A stretch of 64,000 bases of DNA from Locusta migratoria (lineage: Eukaryota > Arthropoda > Insecta > Orthoptera > Acrididae): the NCBI GenBank assembly GCA_026315105.1, contig CM048744.1:367929159-367993158 (forward strand), written 5' to 3'. This document shows, piece after piece, positions 35,127 to 46,359 of the stretch. The notes beneath the pieces are model-generated. The model was not told where the DNA came from and ran no database searches. It worked only from the letters and a program-made list of their open reading frames with translations. Both the position numbers and the translations under genes were made by a program. Each line of letters starts with the position of its first letter. Positions within the stretch are counted from its first letter, which is position 1.

Positions 35127-35915
35127 TGGTGGTGGTGATCTTCAGTCCGGAGACTGGTTTGCTGCAGCTCTCTACCCTACTCTATTCTGATAAAGCCTCT
35201 TCATCTCCTCATAACAATGGCAAGCATCATCTCTCTGAATGTCCTTCCTGTATTCGTCTCTTCGTCTCCCTCTGCGATTTTTACCTCACACACTTCCCCC
35301 AAATACTAAATAGACGCTTCCTTGATGTCTAAGAACGTATCTTACCAATCGACCCCTTCGTTCAGTCAAGGTGTGGCAGAAATTCCTTTTCTCCCCAATT
35401 CTGTGCAGTACCTCTTCATTAGTTACGCGACCTACCCACCTGGTGTTCTTCATTCGTCTGCAGCACCACATTCCAAAACCCTCTATACTCTTCCTGTTTG
35501 AACTATGTTTCACTACTGTCTACTGTACAAGGCAATACTCCACGCAAATGCCTTCAGAAAATACTTCCTTACGCTCAAATTAATATTCGATGTAAGCAAA
35601 TTTTCCTTTTCCAACAACGCTTTTTTTCCCCATTGCTATTCTGCATTTTATATCCTCTGTACTACGATTATCATATTTTATTTTATCGCCAAAGTAACAA
35701 AACCTATCTAGCACCTTTATTGTTTCGTTACGTAACCTAATTCCTTCAGCATCGCCTGATTTTCTTAGACTACGTTCCATAACCCTTGTTTTGCTCTTCG
35801 TTAAAATCAACTGTCTTGCTTTTGTACATCTTATACGCCCCTTTCAACACACGCCCATTCCGATCAATTGCTCTTTCCTGGCCTTTTGCTGTCTCTGACG
35901 GAATTACAGAGTCAT
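35127..35915 (-). pseudogene. RTE-like LINE, minus strand, 3' part (outer copy)
   Basis: On the minus strand it encodes ADD-type motif C remnants, TKSKTRVMERSLRKSGDAEG, FCYFGDKI, EDIKCRIAMG and TNEEVLHRIGEKRNF, homologous to the 27.3-29.3 kb LINE. The 3' end is CAGTCTCCGGACTGAAGATC with a CCACCACC tail near 35127. Frameshifts and stops are frequent. The copy continues at 37204-37285 on the far side of a later plus-strand insertion. Confidence 0.85.
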
Positions 35916-35927
35916 CAGCAATCGGCA

Positions 35928-37203
35928 TCAGAACTATCAGTTTAGTAAGTCATGGCTGCAAAACACTAACACGAATTATTTACAGACGAATGGAAAAACT
36001 CGTGGAATCCGACTTCGGAGAAGATCAGTTTGGATTTAAGAGAAATGTAGGAACACGGGAGGCAATAGTCACATTAAGACTCATCTTAGAAGATAGGCTA
36101 AGGAAAGGGAAACCTACGTTTTTAGCGTTTGTCGATTTGGAGAAAGCTTTTGACAATGTCGACTGGAATACACTCTTCCAAATTCCGAAGATAGCAGGGG
36201 TAAAATATAGCGAGCGAAGAGTTATATTCAACCTATACAAAAACCAGACACCGGTTATTAGAGTCGAAGGGCAAGAAAGGAACGCAGACGTTGGGAAGGG
36301 AGTAAGACAGGGTTGTAGCCTTTCCCCAATGCTATTCAATCTATACATTGAGCAAGCAGTGAAAGAATGGAAGGAGAACTTTGGAGAGGGAATTAAAGTT
36401 CAGAGAGAAGAAATAAAAAGTCTGCGGTTTGCCGATGACATAGTAATTCTGTCAGATACCGCACAAGATCTGGAAGAGCAATTTAAGGGGATGGACAGTG
36501 TCTTGAAAGGAAGATATAAGATGAACATTAACAAAAGTAAAACGAAGGTAATGGAATGCAATATCAGAAAATCAGGCGATGCTGAAGTAATTAGATTAGG
36601 TAATGAGGCAATGAAAGTTGTAGATGAGTTTTGTTATTTGGGTAGGAAAATAACTTCTTATGGCCGAAGATATAAAATGCAGAATGGCTTTGGGAAGAAA
36701 AGCATTTCTAAAGAAGCAAAACTTGTTAACGTCCAATATTAATTTAAATGTTAGGAAGTCCTTTCTGAAAGCATTTGTCTGGAGTGTAGCATTGTATGGG
36801 AGTGAAACGTGGACGATAAGTTCAGACAAAAAGATGACAAGCGTTCGAAATATGGTACTACAGACGAATGATAAAAATTAGATGGATAGATCACGTAACA
36901 AATTAGGTGCTTAACGGAATTGGGGAGAAAACGAATTTCTGGCGTATCCTGACTAAGAAAGGGGATAGATTGTTTGGACACATTCTGAGACATCAAGGAA
37001 TCGTCTTCTTAGCATTGGAAGGAAGTGTGTGGGGTAAAAATCGTAGAGGGAGACCGAGGGACGAATACAGTAAGCAGATTCAAAAGGATGTAGGTTACCG
37101 AAAGTATTCTCAGATGAAGGTACTTGCACATGACAGGGTAGTGTGGAGAGCTGCATCAAACCAGTCTGTGGACTGAGGACCACAACAACAACAACAACAA
37201 CAA
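35928..37203 (+). pseudogene. RTE-like LINE, plus strand, nested insertion
   Basis: Starts in mid-RT at RTISLVSHGCK and runs to the stop after SNQSVD and a (CAA)n tail. Motif A is AFVDLEKAFDNVDW, motif B QGCSLSPMLFNLYIE and motif C an intact FADD (about 36429-36440). Frameshifts near 36660 and 36833 break the C-terminus. A perfect 12 bp target duplication CAGCAATCGGCA lies at 35916-35927 and 37204-37215. It is less decayed than the copy it interrupts. Confidence 0.92.
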
Positions 37204-37285
37204 CAGCAATCGGCAATGTTTTTATTTGTTAACCGTGAACTTGAATGACTTCCCGAATGTTCTGCTGGCTTTCCTTGACAGCCTC
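37204..37285 (-). pseudogene. RTE-like LINE, minus strand, 5' remainder of the outer copy
   Basis: The reverse complement aligns with the stretch just upstream of motif C in the other LINE copies (EQAVKE...IKVQ...KTL). It rejoins the 35127-35915 piece if the nested LINE is removed. The exact 5' break near 37285 is uncertain. Confidence 0.65.
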
Positions 37286-37299
37286 CCCTAGCAATGCTG

Positions 37300-37460
37300 C
37301 TGGCCAGACGGCAGGTGTGTGTGTAGAGAGAGAGAGGCACGTGGTGGGCAGGGCGGGCGCCCTATTAGGCGCGGCTCGGCGCGGCGCGGCCGGCCTCGCT
37401 ATTAATACTGCGGCCCAGGCGCGGGCCGCCGCCGCTCTAGGCCAAACAACGATAGCCGCG
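37300..37460. other. GC-rich island
   Basis: Very GC- and CpG-rich (GGCGCGGCTCGGCGCGGCGC near 37370), with a short GTGTGTGTAGAGAGAGAGAG lead-in and an embedded ATTAAT. Candidate promoter or enhancer; a 145 aa plus frame across it is low-complexity. Confidence 0.4.
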
Positions 37461-37811
37461 GCAGCACACCACCTACATCACACCTCACCTACCTCGCTCC
37501 CTATCTACACAAGCCGTCTGCCGTGGTTTGCAAACGACGCTCTCACTTTCATCCTTCACTATAGGCAACAGGCGATCAAAAACAACTGTACAACAATCCA
37601 AGTAACGTATCTCAATGGTGCGAGCACTGGCAATCGACCTTTAACAATGGCAAGTTTCAGGTCATCTCCATCCATAATCTGAAACGAAATTAGCGCACTC
37701 GGGCTTCGCAGCACTATTTCTCATATGCCAGCAATAAAAAGGAGATTCTCAAATTTTCGCTCCTGTGCATATTTCCAGCGGTAAGTGGACGTCGCAGATC
37801 GAAAAAAACAA

Positions 37812-37895
37812 GATGTTCAAATGTTTGTTAAGCTTATGGGACTTAACTGCGGGGTCATCACTCTCTAAACTTACCAGCTTCTTATGAACTAGCAC
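37812..37895 (-). mobile_element. SINE family A tail fragment
   Basis: CAAATGTTTGTTAAGCTTAT and GGGACTTAACTGCGGGGTCA match the complement of the family A tail; the head is missing. Confidence 0.7.
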
Positions 37896-38017
37896 AAACA
37901 GTGATTTAGTCTGCAGATACAGACTAACCAATAGTTCTATTTTTGTTTTCACAAAGTGGCATATTCTTAGAGTCGAATATAAATGTGAATAAAGGTAAGT
38001 TAAAGCAGTCAACAATC

Positions 38018-38312
38018 CGAAGATCGGTTTGAACACCACAGTGCTTTACTAGGCATCGTCCTGTATGGAGGTGGTATGCCATTGCCTTCCTCCGACCTTC
38101 GAACTGACTTACCCAGCCAGTTATAGGGGGACCTACAGTATAACGTGGGTTCCGAACCACGGTGCTACTCAGTATTTTTCACATGAGCAATACTCCAGAG
38201 GTGAAAGAAGTGGAAAGTGACAGATAAAAATCCTACGACCTGGCGGGGATCGAACCCGCGACCTTTGGATTTGTAGTCTGGCACTCTACCACTGTGCCAC
38301 CTAAATATAAAC
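38018..38312 (-). mobile_element. SINE with tRNA-like head and CCATTGCCTTCCTCCG core
   Basis: On the minus strand the head reads AGGTGGCACAGTGGTAGAGT, a good A box, then a perfect B box GGTTCGATCCC followed by CGCCAGG. Further on lies the complement of GGTATGCCATTGCCTTCCTC, a block common in an unrelated insect SINE family. The head is well preserved but the long body argues against a tRNA gene. Confidence 0.7.
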
Positions 38313-38642
38313 AAGAAATTCATTATCTCGTAAGATAGTCGCTTTTAAATTTCACATTTAATTGGAAACCTCTTGTATATTCAAACCCCGGTACAGTTTT
38401 CTGCACTGTTTCTAGATGCAGGGCTTTGAAAATCGTAGAACAGGAAGACAATTTGAATACAACTCACCAGGTAAGACTTGCGTGGTGCAGAGGCATTGGA
38501 CACTTGGTACTCACCTGGAACAGAAGAAAACGAAAATTAGGTTCAGAACATGGGTATCGTTAAAATAGTTCTCTAAAACTAACAGCTAAAACGACACCGT
38601 CAACAGATCACATCCCCACACAGATTTTAACCAGATTTCATC

Positions 38643-38828
38643 AAATGTTTGTGAAGCTTATGGGACTTAACTGCGGGGTCATCAGTCTCTAAACTTATGA
38701 ACTACCTTATATTAAAGACAGCACAAACATCCATGCCCCAGAGGGGAGGGGATTTGAACCCTCGACGGGGAACAGTCTCGAGCATCGGAGCATAGCGCCT
38801 CAATGCTCTCGGCCACTAGCCGCAGCAT
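38643..38828 (-). mobile_element. SINE family A, minus strand
   Basis: Complete from the tail (AAATGTTTGTGAAGCTTATG) to a diverged head; B box GGTTCAAATCC. Target duplication GATTTCATC at 38634-38642 and 38829-38837. Confidence 0.9.
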
Positions 38829-38837
38829 GATTTCATC

Positions 38838-39454
38838 TGTAAACTGTGTAACACAAGCAATAATTTGACACGTACTATAGTCAGAGCACAGCAACTCAAT
38901 CGCAGTGCTCTCTACTGTTCGTTTACGTGCGACATATTCACTGTTTAGGGGGGGGGGGGTCACAGATTAATGGTTATGTTTCAGTTGTCGTTTGTGTGTG
39001 AATGACGGTTAACGACGACTTATAAAATTATTGTTCGTACGAACTCTAAAAAAACTATGTTCGTTATCTCAAAGGCAACGAATGTAATGTTCTTTCTGTT
39101 GATACAACTTTCTTGTAAATTGTTGGAATCTGTTTTTAATGTGTATTTTTCGGAATGGAAGACATTTTTACATGGTTTCCGAAAGAAATATATATATTTT
39201 TCATAATGAGTATTTCGAACTTACCCAAGTTTCAGAATTGATTTTTTTAAATTTCTTTGATTAATTATTGCATCTTGTACATTTATCTAACGAATGGTTC
39301 CTGAAAAACAGTTTTCAGAGTTTTCGTTTGTTCTATTCAGTACAAAATTAATCTTAAACAAGGAATTACAAAGTTTTACCAAAAAGTAAGTTTCTTTTTT
39401 TAGGCCTGTATTCCTATATTTTTGTATCATGGAACCATTTGCAGTCAAAGGTGC
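38838..39454. other. AT-rich DNA, possibly hAT interior
   Basis: No domain recognised. It leads into the hAT-like terminus at 39455 and may be its interior. A poly-G run lies at 38947-38958. Confidence 0.35.
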
Positions 39455-39545
39455 ACTGGGCTGGTTTTATAATGATGCAAGTACGACCCCTGAGCAAGCC
39501 TTTGTGACCCCCTGGGAGTCGCGACCCGCAGGTTGATAAACACTG
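39455..39545 (+). mobile_element. hAT-like transposon terminus
   Basis: The end reads GTGACCCCCTGGGAGTCGCG then ACCCGCAGGTTGATAAACACTG. Its complement starts CAGTGTTTATCAACC, the form of many hAT terminal repeats (CAGTGGTTCTCAACC type). The other end was not found in the window. Confidence 0.5.
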
Positions 39546-40924
39546 GCCTAGAGGATAGTTTCCAACAGCTATGTTCACTTCTTGCAATTAATAGTAGCTG
39601 CCATTAAATGAAAATGTAAGAAAAAGTTTATAACAAAGACAAATTAGTATGGGAGGAACAGGTAACACTTCTACTCTGGAAGACGAGTGGAAGTCTCAGA
39701 TTTGTCGAGACACTTCTGGGGAAAGTACAGTGCATCTGTAAAGGATACCATCTACAAGATGCAGTACGATAAGTTCTCGAGTGTCTTGACTGTTTTGAGC
39801 CCACATAAAGAGCACGTAACAGACACAGAAGGAATTGAGAGACTCGCATTAGGATCTTGATAGGTGAGTATAGTCATTAAAAACCATAACATGAATGTCA
39901 GAGTAGTTACACAGAATCCTTTGGAAAAAAAAGACTACTTTCTTCTTATGTTACCATAAAGGATAACTTCAGAGAGACTGTATTTCTGAACAGTGTGCAA
40001 TTCTGCTACCACCATTGTTATATCGTGGAAAGTAAGAGAGATTTGGGCGTGTGCAGTCATTATTTCCTTGTACTATAAGAAAATGAATAAGGGAGAAAAT
40101 CGCTATGTAGGAACGAAGCACTTAAAACTGTTAGTTTCCAGTGCTAAGACTAAGTGCTAACTCTTTGTTAAATAGGGGTTCAATTCACCCATGGGAACCG
40201 GGATCCGTAATGAATTTTTATTATCTGTTTATGAGTACAGATAGAGAAATATTACTTAATCTACATTTTTTAAGATAAGATTTTCCAAATTTTTGAAAGA
40301 TTCCCAGCCAAGCCAATTTATGAAATTTGGTAGCCTTCCTGTTATATGTATCATTACCGTCCGAAATTGTCGTCAGCGAGAATATTTCCGCTCAAAATTA
40401 ACTGATACTTTCATCTCTAAAGCCACTTTTGAAGACTGGAATTGCTAATATTCTCTTGTAGTATTTCGACCTCAACAGTTTTATATAAATATACGCCGCC
40501 ACATATGCCAGGGACATTCGTTTAGTACGCCTATTTCTGTCAGGGGCAGTGCATCGCAAATACAAACAAGCTGCGACAGAACTGGGGCAAAACAGTGCTG
40601 AACCGACATTGAGATTAACATCGCTTAATGCCAATTGAAAGTTTATTTGCTTAAATCCTCAAAGGCGAGAGTTACCGCCCCCACGTCACTCTGGGAGAAG
40701 ATATTCAATGAGAAACTGGTATTGTTAAGAATCACAGATACGTCTGGACACGAAGCAATAGTCGAGGGGAAAACCTGTGTACATACAAATGTATAAAGGA
40801 ATAACAAGAAGCAACAGGGCAAGAGAATGAAAAATAGAATATGGTGCTTAGCTTAAAACAGTATAGCAAATAGCCTGAGAAATTTCTCATGAGATTACCA
40901 GATGTATTGCCGTGTATCATTAAG
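39546..40924. other. Unassigned
   Basis: A possible tRNA-like B-box trace GGTTCAATTCACCC near 40178; otherwise nothing recognised. Confidence 0.45.
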
Positions 40925-41558
40925 GTTCAAAAATATCTTTTCAGTCTCCTGACATGTGCTGTTGTCAGGTACAGGGCCTTCCGTGGGACGTGACAGTTTG
41001 TGCCATGCTTAATAGCATCGGCACGTAGAAGGCGCGTCCTGTTGTAATACCCATCCACGCTGCATTCATCTGTGGTTAGCGTTGCGCCGCCTGTCGTTCC
41101 ATACATTTTCGATTCGCTACAAGCATGGTGATCTGGCTGTCCACAACAAACGGCCGACATCCTTTGACACCGAGAGGGCACGTTTTGGTGCAACAACATG
41201 CGGTCGTGCACTGTCTTCCTGAAAATGAAGTCTCGTAAGTGCTGCGAAAAGGCTATGGCTACGGATCGGAACGTTTTTGCTCTTTAGCCAAAGGTAGGAG
41301 AGGAAGTGGACGGCGCGTAATAAACGGTGTATGATATGTTACATTGCACCCCTTGAACAGAGCAGGACGCAGATGTACCTACCTTCTCTGGGATTTAGCC
41401 TGGGTGGTGCGACCTGACCGATGTTCTTGTCTTCTACGGCTTTTTCTGAACCATTCTGCAAACACCTCGGAACACTTCGTCTTAAACGAATAGCAATTTC
41501 GAGATTGATACATCACCACTCTCATGCCAATAATGCACCCTCTTTGAAATTCACTCAT
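40925..41558 (-). pseudogene. Possible Tc1-like transposase N-terminal relic
   Basis: From a Met at 41558 the minus strand reads MSEFQRGCIIGMR, then KCSEVFAEWFRKSRRRQEHR and SGRTTQA before a stop, 59 codons in. This resembles the helix-turn-helix N-terminus of Tc1-like transposases (an MSEFERG-type start, then a basic GRPR/GR-TT linker). Downstream frames at 40927-41211 have no clear catalytic block. The assignment rests on the first 50 residues. Confidence 0.4.
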
Positions 41559-41569
41559 TAGACGGTCAC

Positions 41570-41705
41570 GCAGGGAGGCCGCGTGGTCTAAGGCGTTATG
41601 CTACGGACTGAGCAGCCGTTCCCACAGGAGGTTCGAGTCGTCCCTTAGTGTCAGTTATAGATGATCGTAGCAGTTCGCTCCAATAGCTTCATAAGCATAT
41701 GAAAA
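41570..41705 (+). mobile_element. SINE family B, degenerate
   Basis: Head with GAGGCCGCGTGGTCTAAGGC and B box GGTTCGAGTCG; the body is shortened and the tail is altered (GCAGTTCGCTCCAATAGC). It sits just upstream of the possible Tc1 start. Confidence 0.7.
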
Positions 41706-42479
41706 TTTACATCGTACTTTCCCTCAGTTTATAGCGATAACGAGCTGGTAGGCACATTTCAGCATTAGGTGGCATTGCACCGCGATATCGACGTTGACCT
41801 TGAACCCGAGGGCCGACTTGGTTCAAATGCTAATCGTTTCTGCATAACATACTAATGAACATGTCCTGTGAATATCAACTTCCCATCTCTAGCCTGTCAA
41901 GCTGTTTTCTTTTATTTCTGTTTATGATTATAAATGAAGTGAGCGCGGTCAGTAGCCAGGCTGGGTCATTTGACAACCACGGAGCATAGCAGCGCTAAAC
42001 AGTTTGAGAGTGAAGGTTTACGCGTTTCGGAGAGCAGTATTTTAATGAGTAAATTTTGTATAGTTCATATCAAGTGGGAGTAAAAAAGATGTCTAAAAAT
42101 ATAATTTTAAAAGTAATCAAAAAATTAAGCAATTCAACACTGAAACGCCATGCAACAACAGAACTCTAATTAAATGAGTACAAGCAAGTAGAAAAATCGA
42201 TTTTATTCATTAAACAACGGCGACGCTAATCAAAGCAACATTTCGTTGCAGGAAGCACACAATCTTGTTTCACTGAAGCGAAATTAAAAGCAATACTGCA
42301 CTGTCAACAGTGCGACATACAGTTACAAATATAATCCTTCCCGCGGAAAGGTACAGATATTAAAAATCTACAGCTATCAGTGATTAAAATCAGCACTTAA
42401 TTTCGCCTGACATTTATATCAGACTCTTTCTCTGTACTAGGAGAACTAGTAAGGTACGCCACATTTCACATTAGACACT
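41706..42479. other. Unassigned AT-rich DNA
   Basis: Nothing recognised. Confidence 0.5.
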
Positions 42480-42800
42480 GGTTTATGCGGCATGTGCGGT
42501 AGCTGGATGTTTGGGAGGGCGCATACGTAAATAGGCTTGCGCTGCCCGGCAGCAGATTAGCGCGTGCGGCCGAGTGATTCGCGGCACGTCCGCGGGAACA
42601 GGTCGGGCCGGCGCGGCGGGCACCGTTAGTTTCCTCGCGACACACATTAGCGGGCTGGCGCTATCATTAATGGAGCCGCATTCCGGGCGCTTTTTGCGAG
42701 CGGCGAGTGGCAGCACGTGAAGGACTCTGCAGCCCACTACTCGCTCGCCCTCTTCTGACCGAGTGCCGACGCAGCCCGGCGCCCCGTGCCCCACACTCAA
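42480..42800. other. GC-rich island
   Basis: About 300 bp of high GC and CpG with embedded homeodomain-type cores (CATTAATGG near 42665). The minus frame (109 aa) is low-complexity. Regulatory or 5' UTR role possible. Confidence 0.4.
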
Positions 42801-42838
42801 GCTTATCTTCATCTACCTTGCTTCAATTTGCACTGCTA

Positions 42839-42890
42839 CCCCCCCCCCCCCCATCCACCACCACCACCACCACCACCGCCGCCGCCCAAG
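42839..42890. repeat. Poly-C run followed by (CCA)n and (CCG)n
   Basis: A run of 14 C, then about eight CCA units and a few CCG units. Confidence 0.95.
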
Positions 42891-43123
42891 CACCTTACAA
42901 ACACTAAACTATTTTCGTTGTACTCAACACAGGGTGACTCAAATGTTACAGTATAGTCTTTTATTTAGAAAACTATGGAGGAACTGGGAAACCTGAACTT
43001 TCCAATAGGTAGGAAAGAGGTGGGTTATTCATCTTGATTTGCAGCTCTTATTTTTCCGTGTTTGCAGTATAAATTACTGGGTATGAGGTCCGCCTGATAT
43101 GAAAAACACTGTTTTTATTTAGC

Positions 43124-43166
43124 ACCCAAACTAGTTTCAGCACCTCTGTGCCATCATCAGTGGGCT
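43124..43166 (-). ncRNA. Hammerhead-ribozyme-like fold at a retroelement end
   Basis: On the minus strand the order is AGCCCA, CTGATGA (43160-43154), T, GGCAC-AGAG-GTGCT, GAAAC (43138-43134), TA, GTT, TGGGT. Stem II forms five pairs (one G-U) closed by AGAG. Stem I pairs GCCCA with TGGGT. Stem III is a two-pair minimal stem (AC with GT) leaving a GUU cleavage-site triplet. One extra U between the CUGAUGA core and stem II departs from the canonical fold. Penelope-like elements are known to carry minimal hammerheads. Activity is untested. Confidence 0.4.
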
Positions 43167-43273
43167 TTCAATTTATTTCATGCTTATTTTACATTTTGTG
43201 GTCATGTGGGACCCTTTTTACATACTTTTATGAAGTGGCAGCGTTGTCATGGTTTCTTTTGTCATATACTACG

Positions 43274-43455
43274 TCTTCCGCACTGTTTTACATAGCACAC
43301 ATGTAATACACATATTTTGTGGATTTTATCACAACCACTTTCCACTTTAAATTCGTCTGTGTTGCAAACACAGACGAATTTTTAAAGTGGAAAGTGGTTG
43401 TGATAAAAAAAAAAAAAGTGTATTACATGTGTGCTATGTAAAACAGTGCGGAAGA
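43274..43455. repeat. Near-perfect inverted repeat, about 90 bp arms
   Basis: Left arm 43274-43363 and right arm 43367-43455 are complementary around a 3 nt spacer (GCA). The only notable differences are two extra T in the right arm and a divergent segment replaced by an A-run (about 43405-43417). The outermost paired bases are TCTTCCGCACTG and its complement. Confidence 0.9.
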
Positions 43456-44733
43456 AGAAGTTATAGATCTTATAATTGCATACACTCGTTTATGCAAAAT
43501 AAAAAAATAGAGTTGCAACTTATTTTATGTAGAATTACACCACAGTTGCGAGTTTTGAAAACGCATTCAAAATTCGTATAATTTGTATCGTCCAGTTTCC
43601 CTCTTTTTGAAATCAGCATTTAAGTGTAAAAAATAAATAAAATAAAAATAAATATGCAGACGGTCATTAAAGATTTTAAGCAAAATGGGTAAGAAATATA
43701 TACGTGCAACTTTTCCAGCTGTAATTCAAGTACGCTAAGGGTACGCACCACTTATTTTAATACTCAGAGTACAAGGTTGTCTATGGAAATGTATTCCTGT
43801 AATTAATTCACTGGCGAAAGTTATTGAAGTTCTGAAAACTCGGTTCTGTCTTGAGGAAACTAATTTGTTAACAAATATACATTTTAAGAACATTTAACTG
43901 TTGTCAGCGCGCTCTATTATTTTCTGCCAAATAACATGTAAACAATTTTGCATGGTAATCTATACTTGTTTTGAGATTATTGTATTTATATTAATGAACA
44001 GAATTAGCAGAGAACAATGTATCATATACTGATTTTTATGTGGTTGGCGTTTGTAGTAAAACTTGTAGTAAAATTTCGCTGCAGTTTGTCGCCTTTAATT
44101 CATCAGCATTTTTTTCAACATTACGAGATTTACAAAAGATTAGTACAATTATTTCGTCCGCTTTCGTGTACAGTCGTTTTATTACAGTCTCTGGTAAGTC
44201 ATTGTTTTACTCTCTCCCCGTCGTTTGGTAGGTGCATCTACAGAGATTACTTGTAATACTACTGCTAGCACGCTTGGCTGTTGGCCGGCCGTGTACATCA
44301 GTCTTAAGTCAGATCGCCGCCCATTTGAATATAGGGCATCGGGGACACATTTCTACCAGAACGGCACCACACATGCTTCAACAGCCGACAGCTGAAAGCC
44401 GACATCACATCCAATGCCTTATGTTTAGTCTCTGAGTAAAGAAGAGCCGTCCGTCCACAGAGACTGGCTTGGGATGCGGGTATTCAGAACGACTGCAGAC
44501 AGCAATCGTAAGTTACACGGTCAGTTGTGGGGACTGCCTAGGCCTACATCATTTGTCTTCCCCGCCGTACACACAGCTGTTGTTGGAGCTCTGCCCCAGC
44601 ACGAATTTCACTTTCGCTGCCAAGACTATAAACTCAGCTACAAGACTGTGACAAGAACGCGCTGTAAGCAACAACAGCAGCAGCACGAGTACACGAAAAC
44701 GAGCACAAGGTTACCTACGTTAGGTGATGTCCA
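43456..44733. other. Unassigned
   Basis: AT-rich to about 44220, then moderately GC-rich DNA with CAG repeats near 44672. No domain recognised. Confidence 0.45.
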
Positions 44734-44737
44734 ATAA

Positions 44738-45207
44738 CCCTTTAGTGCATGATTTTTTTTTTTTTTTTTTGGAAGCTAAAACAGTTACAACGATTAATAT
44801 ATAGTGAGTAAACAGAGAAAGTATTGAAAAATTCCTTAAAATTATTATGCACTACTAGCAACAAACCGCTCATAGCTGGTCAGCTATGCAGTGCTTCCAT
44901 GATGTACCCGATGCAATAAATGTTACAATTTTGCCGTTGATCTTTTCATAAAGTAACTCTTAATGCAACGGCAGTATGAGATTGACTACTTTTACATGGT
45001 AAAGGAAGTATACTAAAGTAAACAAACGCACGTGTTACGAGTAACTCAACGTAGCTAACTGTCGAAGTGGTTCAGTAGAACTCTGCGGCTCATGATTTCT
45101 GAGACGTGCTTCTTGCATATGTAACACTACGTATACAAGCAGCTACAAATGAATTTGTGGAAAAAAAATAGTCATATAGCTGATCAGCTACACTATGCAT
45201 TAAAGGG
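44738..45207. mobile_element. piggyBac-like MITE, 470 bp
   Basis: The left end CCCTTTAGTGCATGA and the complement of the right end CCCTTTAATGCATAGTG are matching inverted termini. The right flank is TTAA (45208-45211); the left flank is ATAA (44734-44737), one change from TTAA. CCCTTT termini with TTAA duplication are typical of piggyBac-type elements. A 19 nt T-run begins at about 44752. Internal palindromes CATAGCTGGTCAGCTATG (near 44871) and TAGCTGATCAGCTA (near 45177) are also present. No transposase is encoded. Confidence 0.65.
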
Positions 45208-45304
45208 TTAAAACTTGCAGAACGCTTAAAGAATAACCGAAAACGGCAAGACACTAGGTTAATCATTTCATCACTGCCGCAACGAACAGGATGGTACTGA
45301 AGTA

Positions 45305-45478
45305 GTTAGCCACGCGGGAGTAGCATCATGCTACGGACTGGGCGGTCGCTGCCGGCGAAGGTTCGAGTTCTCCCTCGGGCGTGGGTGTGAGTGTTGTCCT
45401 TAGTGTATTTTAAAGTAGTTTGTAAGTCTAGGGACTGATGACCTTAGCAGTTAGGTCCAATATGTTTACAAACATTTG
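45305..45478 (+). mobile_element. SINE family B
   Basis: Head slightly shortened, B box GGTTCGAGTTC, CGTGGGTGTGAGTG, and the tail with GGGACTGATGACCTTAGCAG ending ACAAACATTTGAG. No clear target duplication. Confidence 0.85.
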
Positions 45479-46359
45479 AGAGAGTCAGAAGTTCCACGGA
45501 GGGAGAGGCAGGAGTAGAATCACGAGAATGAGCAGCCCCTCCGGTTCAATGCCCTTCGGCAGCGGACGTTCGTTTTGGAAACAAACACAGCCGGGAGACT
45601 AGCCACGGGCGCACTCTGAAATCGTCCCAAAGGTCGGCTAGCTGCCTCTGGCTCCAGAAAAAGAAACAGGCGCACCAGCCAGCCTACTTGTGCTTCCAAC
45701 TCGCCGCGCCTCTTTATAAATAGCCCGTAGCAACACACACAGGATGGACGGCCGACCCACGTCCCTGCGGACACGCCAAACTGCCGACGCTAGGGTCATA
45801 CTAACACCTAGAATATCTACGGCAATTATCAACACCGGCACAAGAAAGTACGCCTTTACTTCAACAAGTGATGAAGGATATATCCATGGGTCTCCGATAC
45901 ACTGAAGACAGAACGTCATGTTGCGGAAGTAATAACTCGTAGGAGGGGGGAAAATCGGTAACTTCACCTAACGAGGGATACTACCCCCCCCCACTCCTCA
46001 GTCCCCTATCCCCCTCACCCATAAGATATAGTGGAAAGACGGCCTAGTGGACACTCCATCAAAAACAGAACACACGTCAACAAGCATGAAAACACAAAGG
46101 AGGTGTCATGAAGTGTGAAATAAAAAGAAAAACATACAGTGATCGGACCAGGCTAAAGACGCGCATCATCCAGTTACTTAGAACAACCACGTCAGCGTGA
46201 TGAACTGCGAAGCGAGAGATTTGCGTTCCCATCTAACTAATGCTCCATAATATATTTTATATTAAATTATAAACCGTCCGCCTAATCGTTGACATGCCCG
46301 TTTCCTGGGTGCAGTCATTGCAATTTTCATACAACCAGTGTGTAGTAGATTATTAAGAA
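45479..46359. other. Unassigned; GC-rich patch at 45530-45800
   Basis: Minus-strand frames of 84 and 109 aa overlap the GC-rich patch and show no known domain. Confidence 0.4.

Noticed and set aside
35127..37215. Twin-priming 5' inversion of a single LINE
   Set aside because: Both orientations carry the same 3' end, and the plus copy has its own 12 bp duplication inside the minus copy, so these are two nested insertions.
38240..38305. Functional tRNA gene on the minus strand
   Set aside because: Head boxes are good, but it is joined to a SINE core (CCATTGCCTTCCTCCG) and the acceptor ends do not close.
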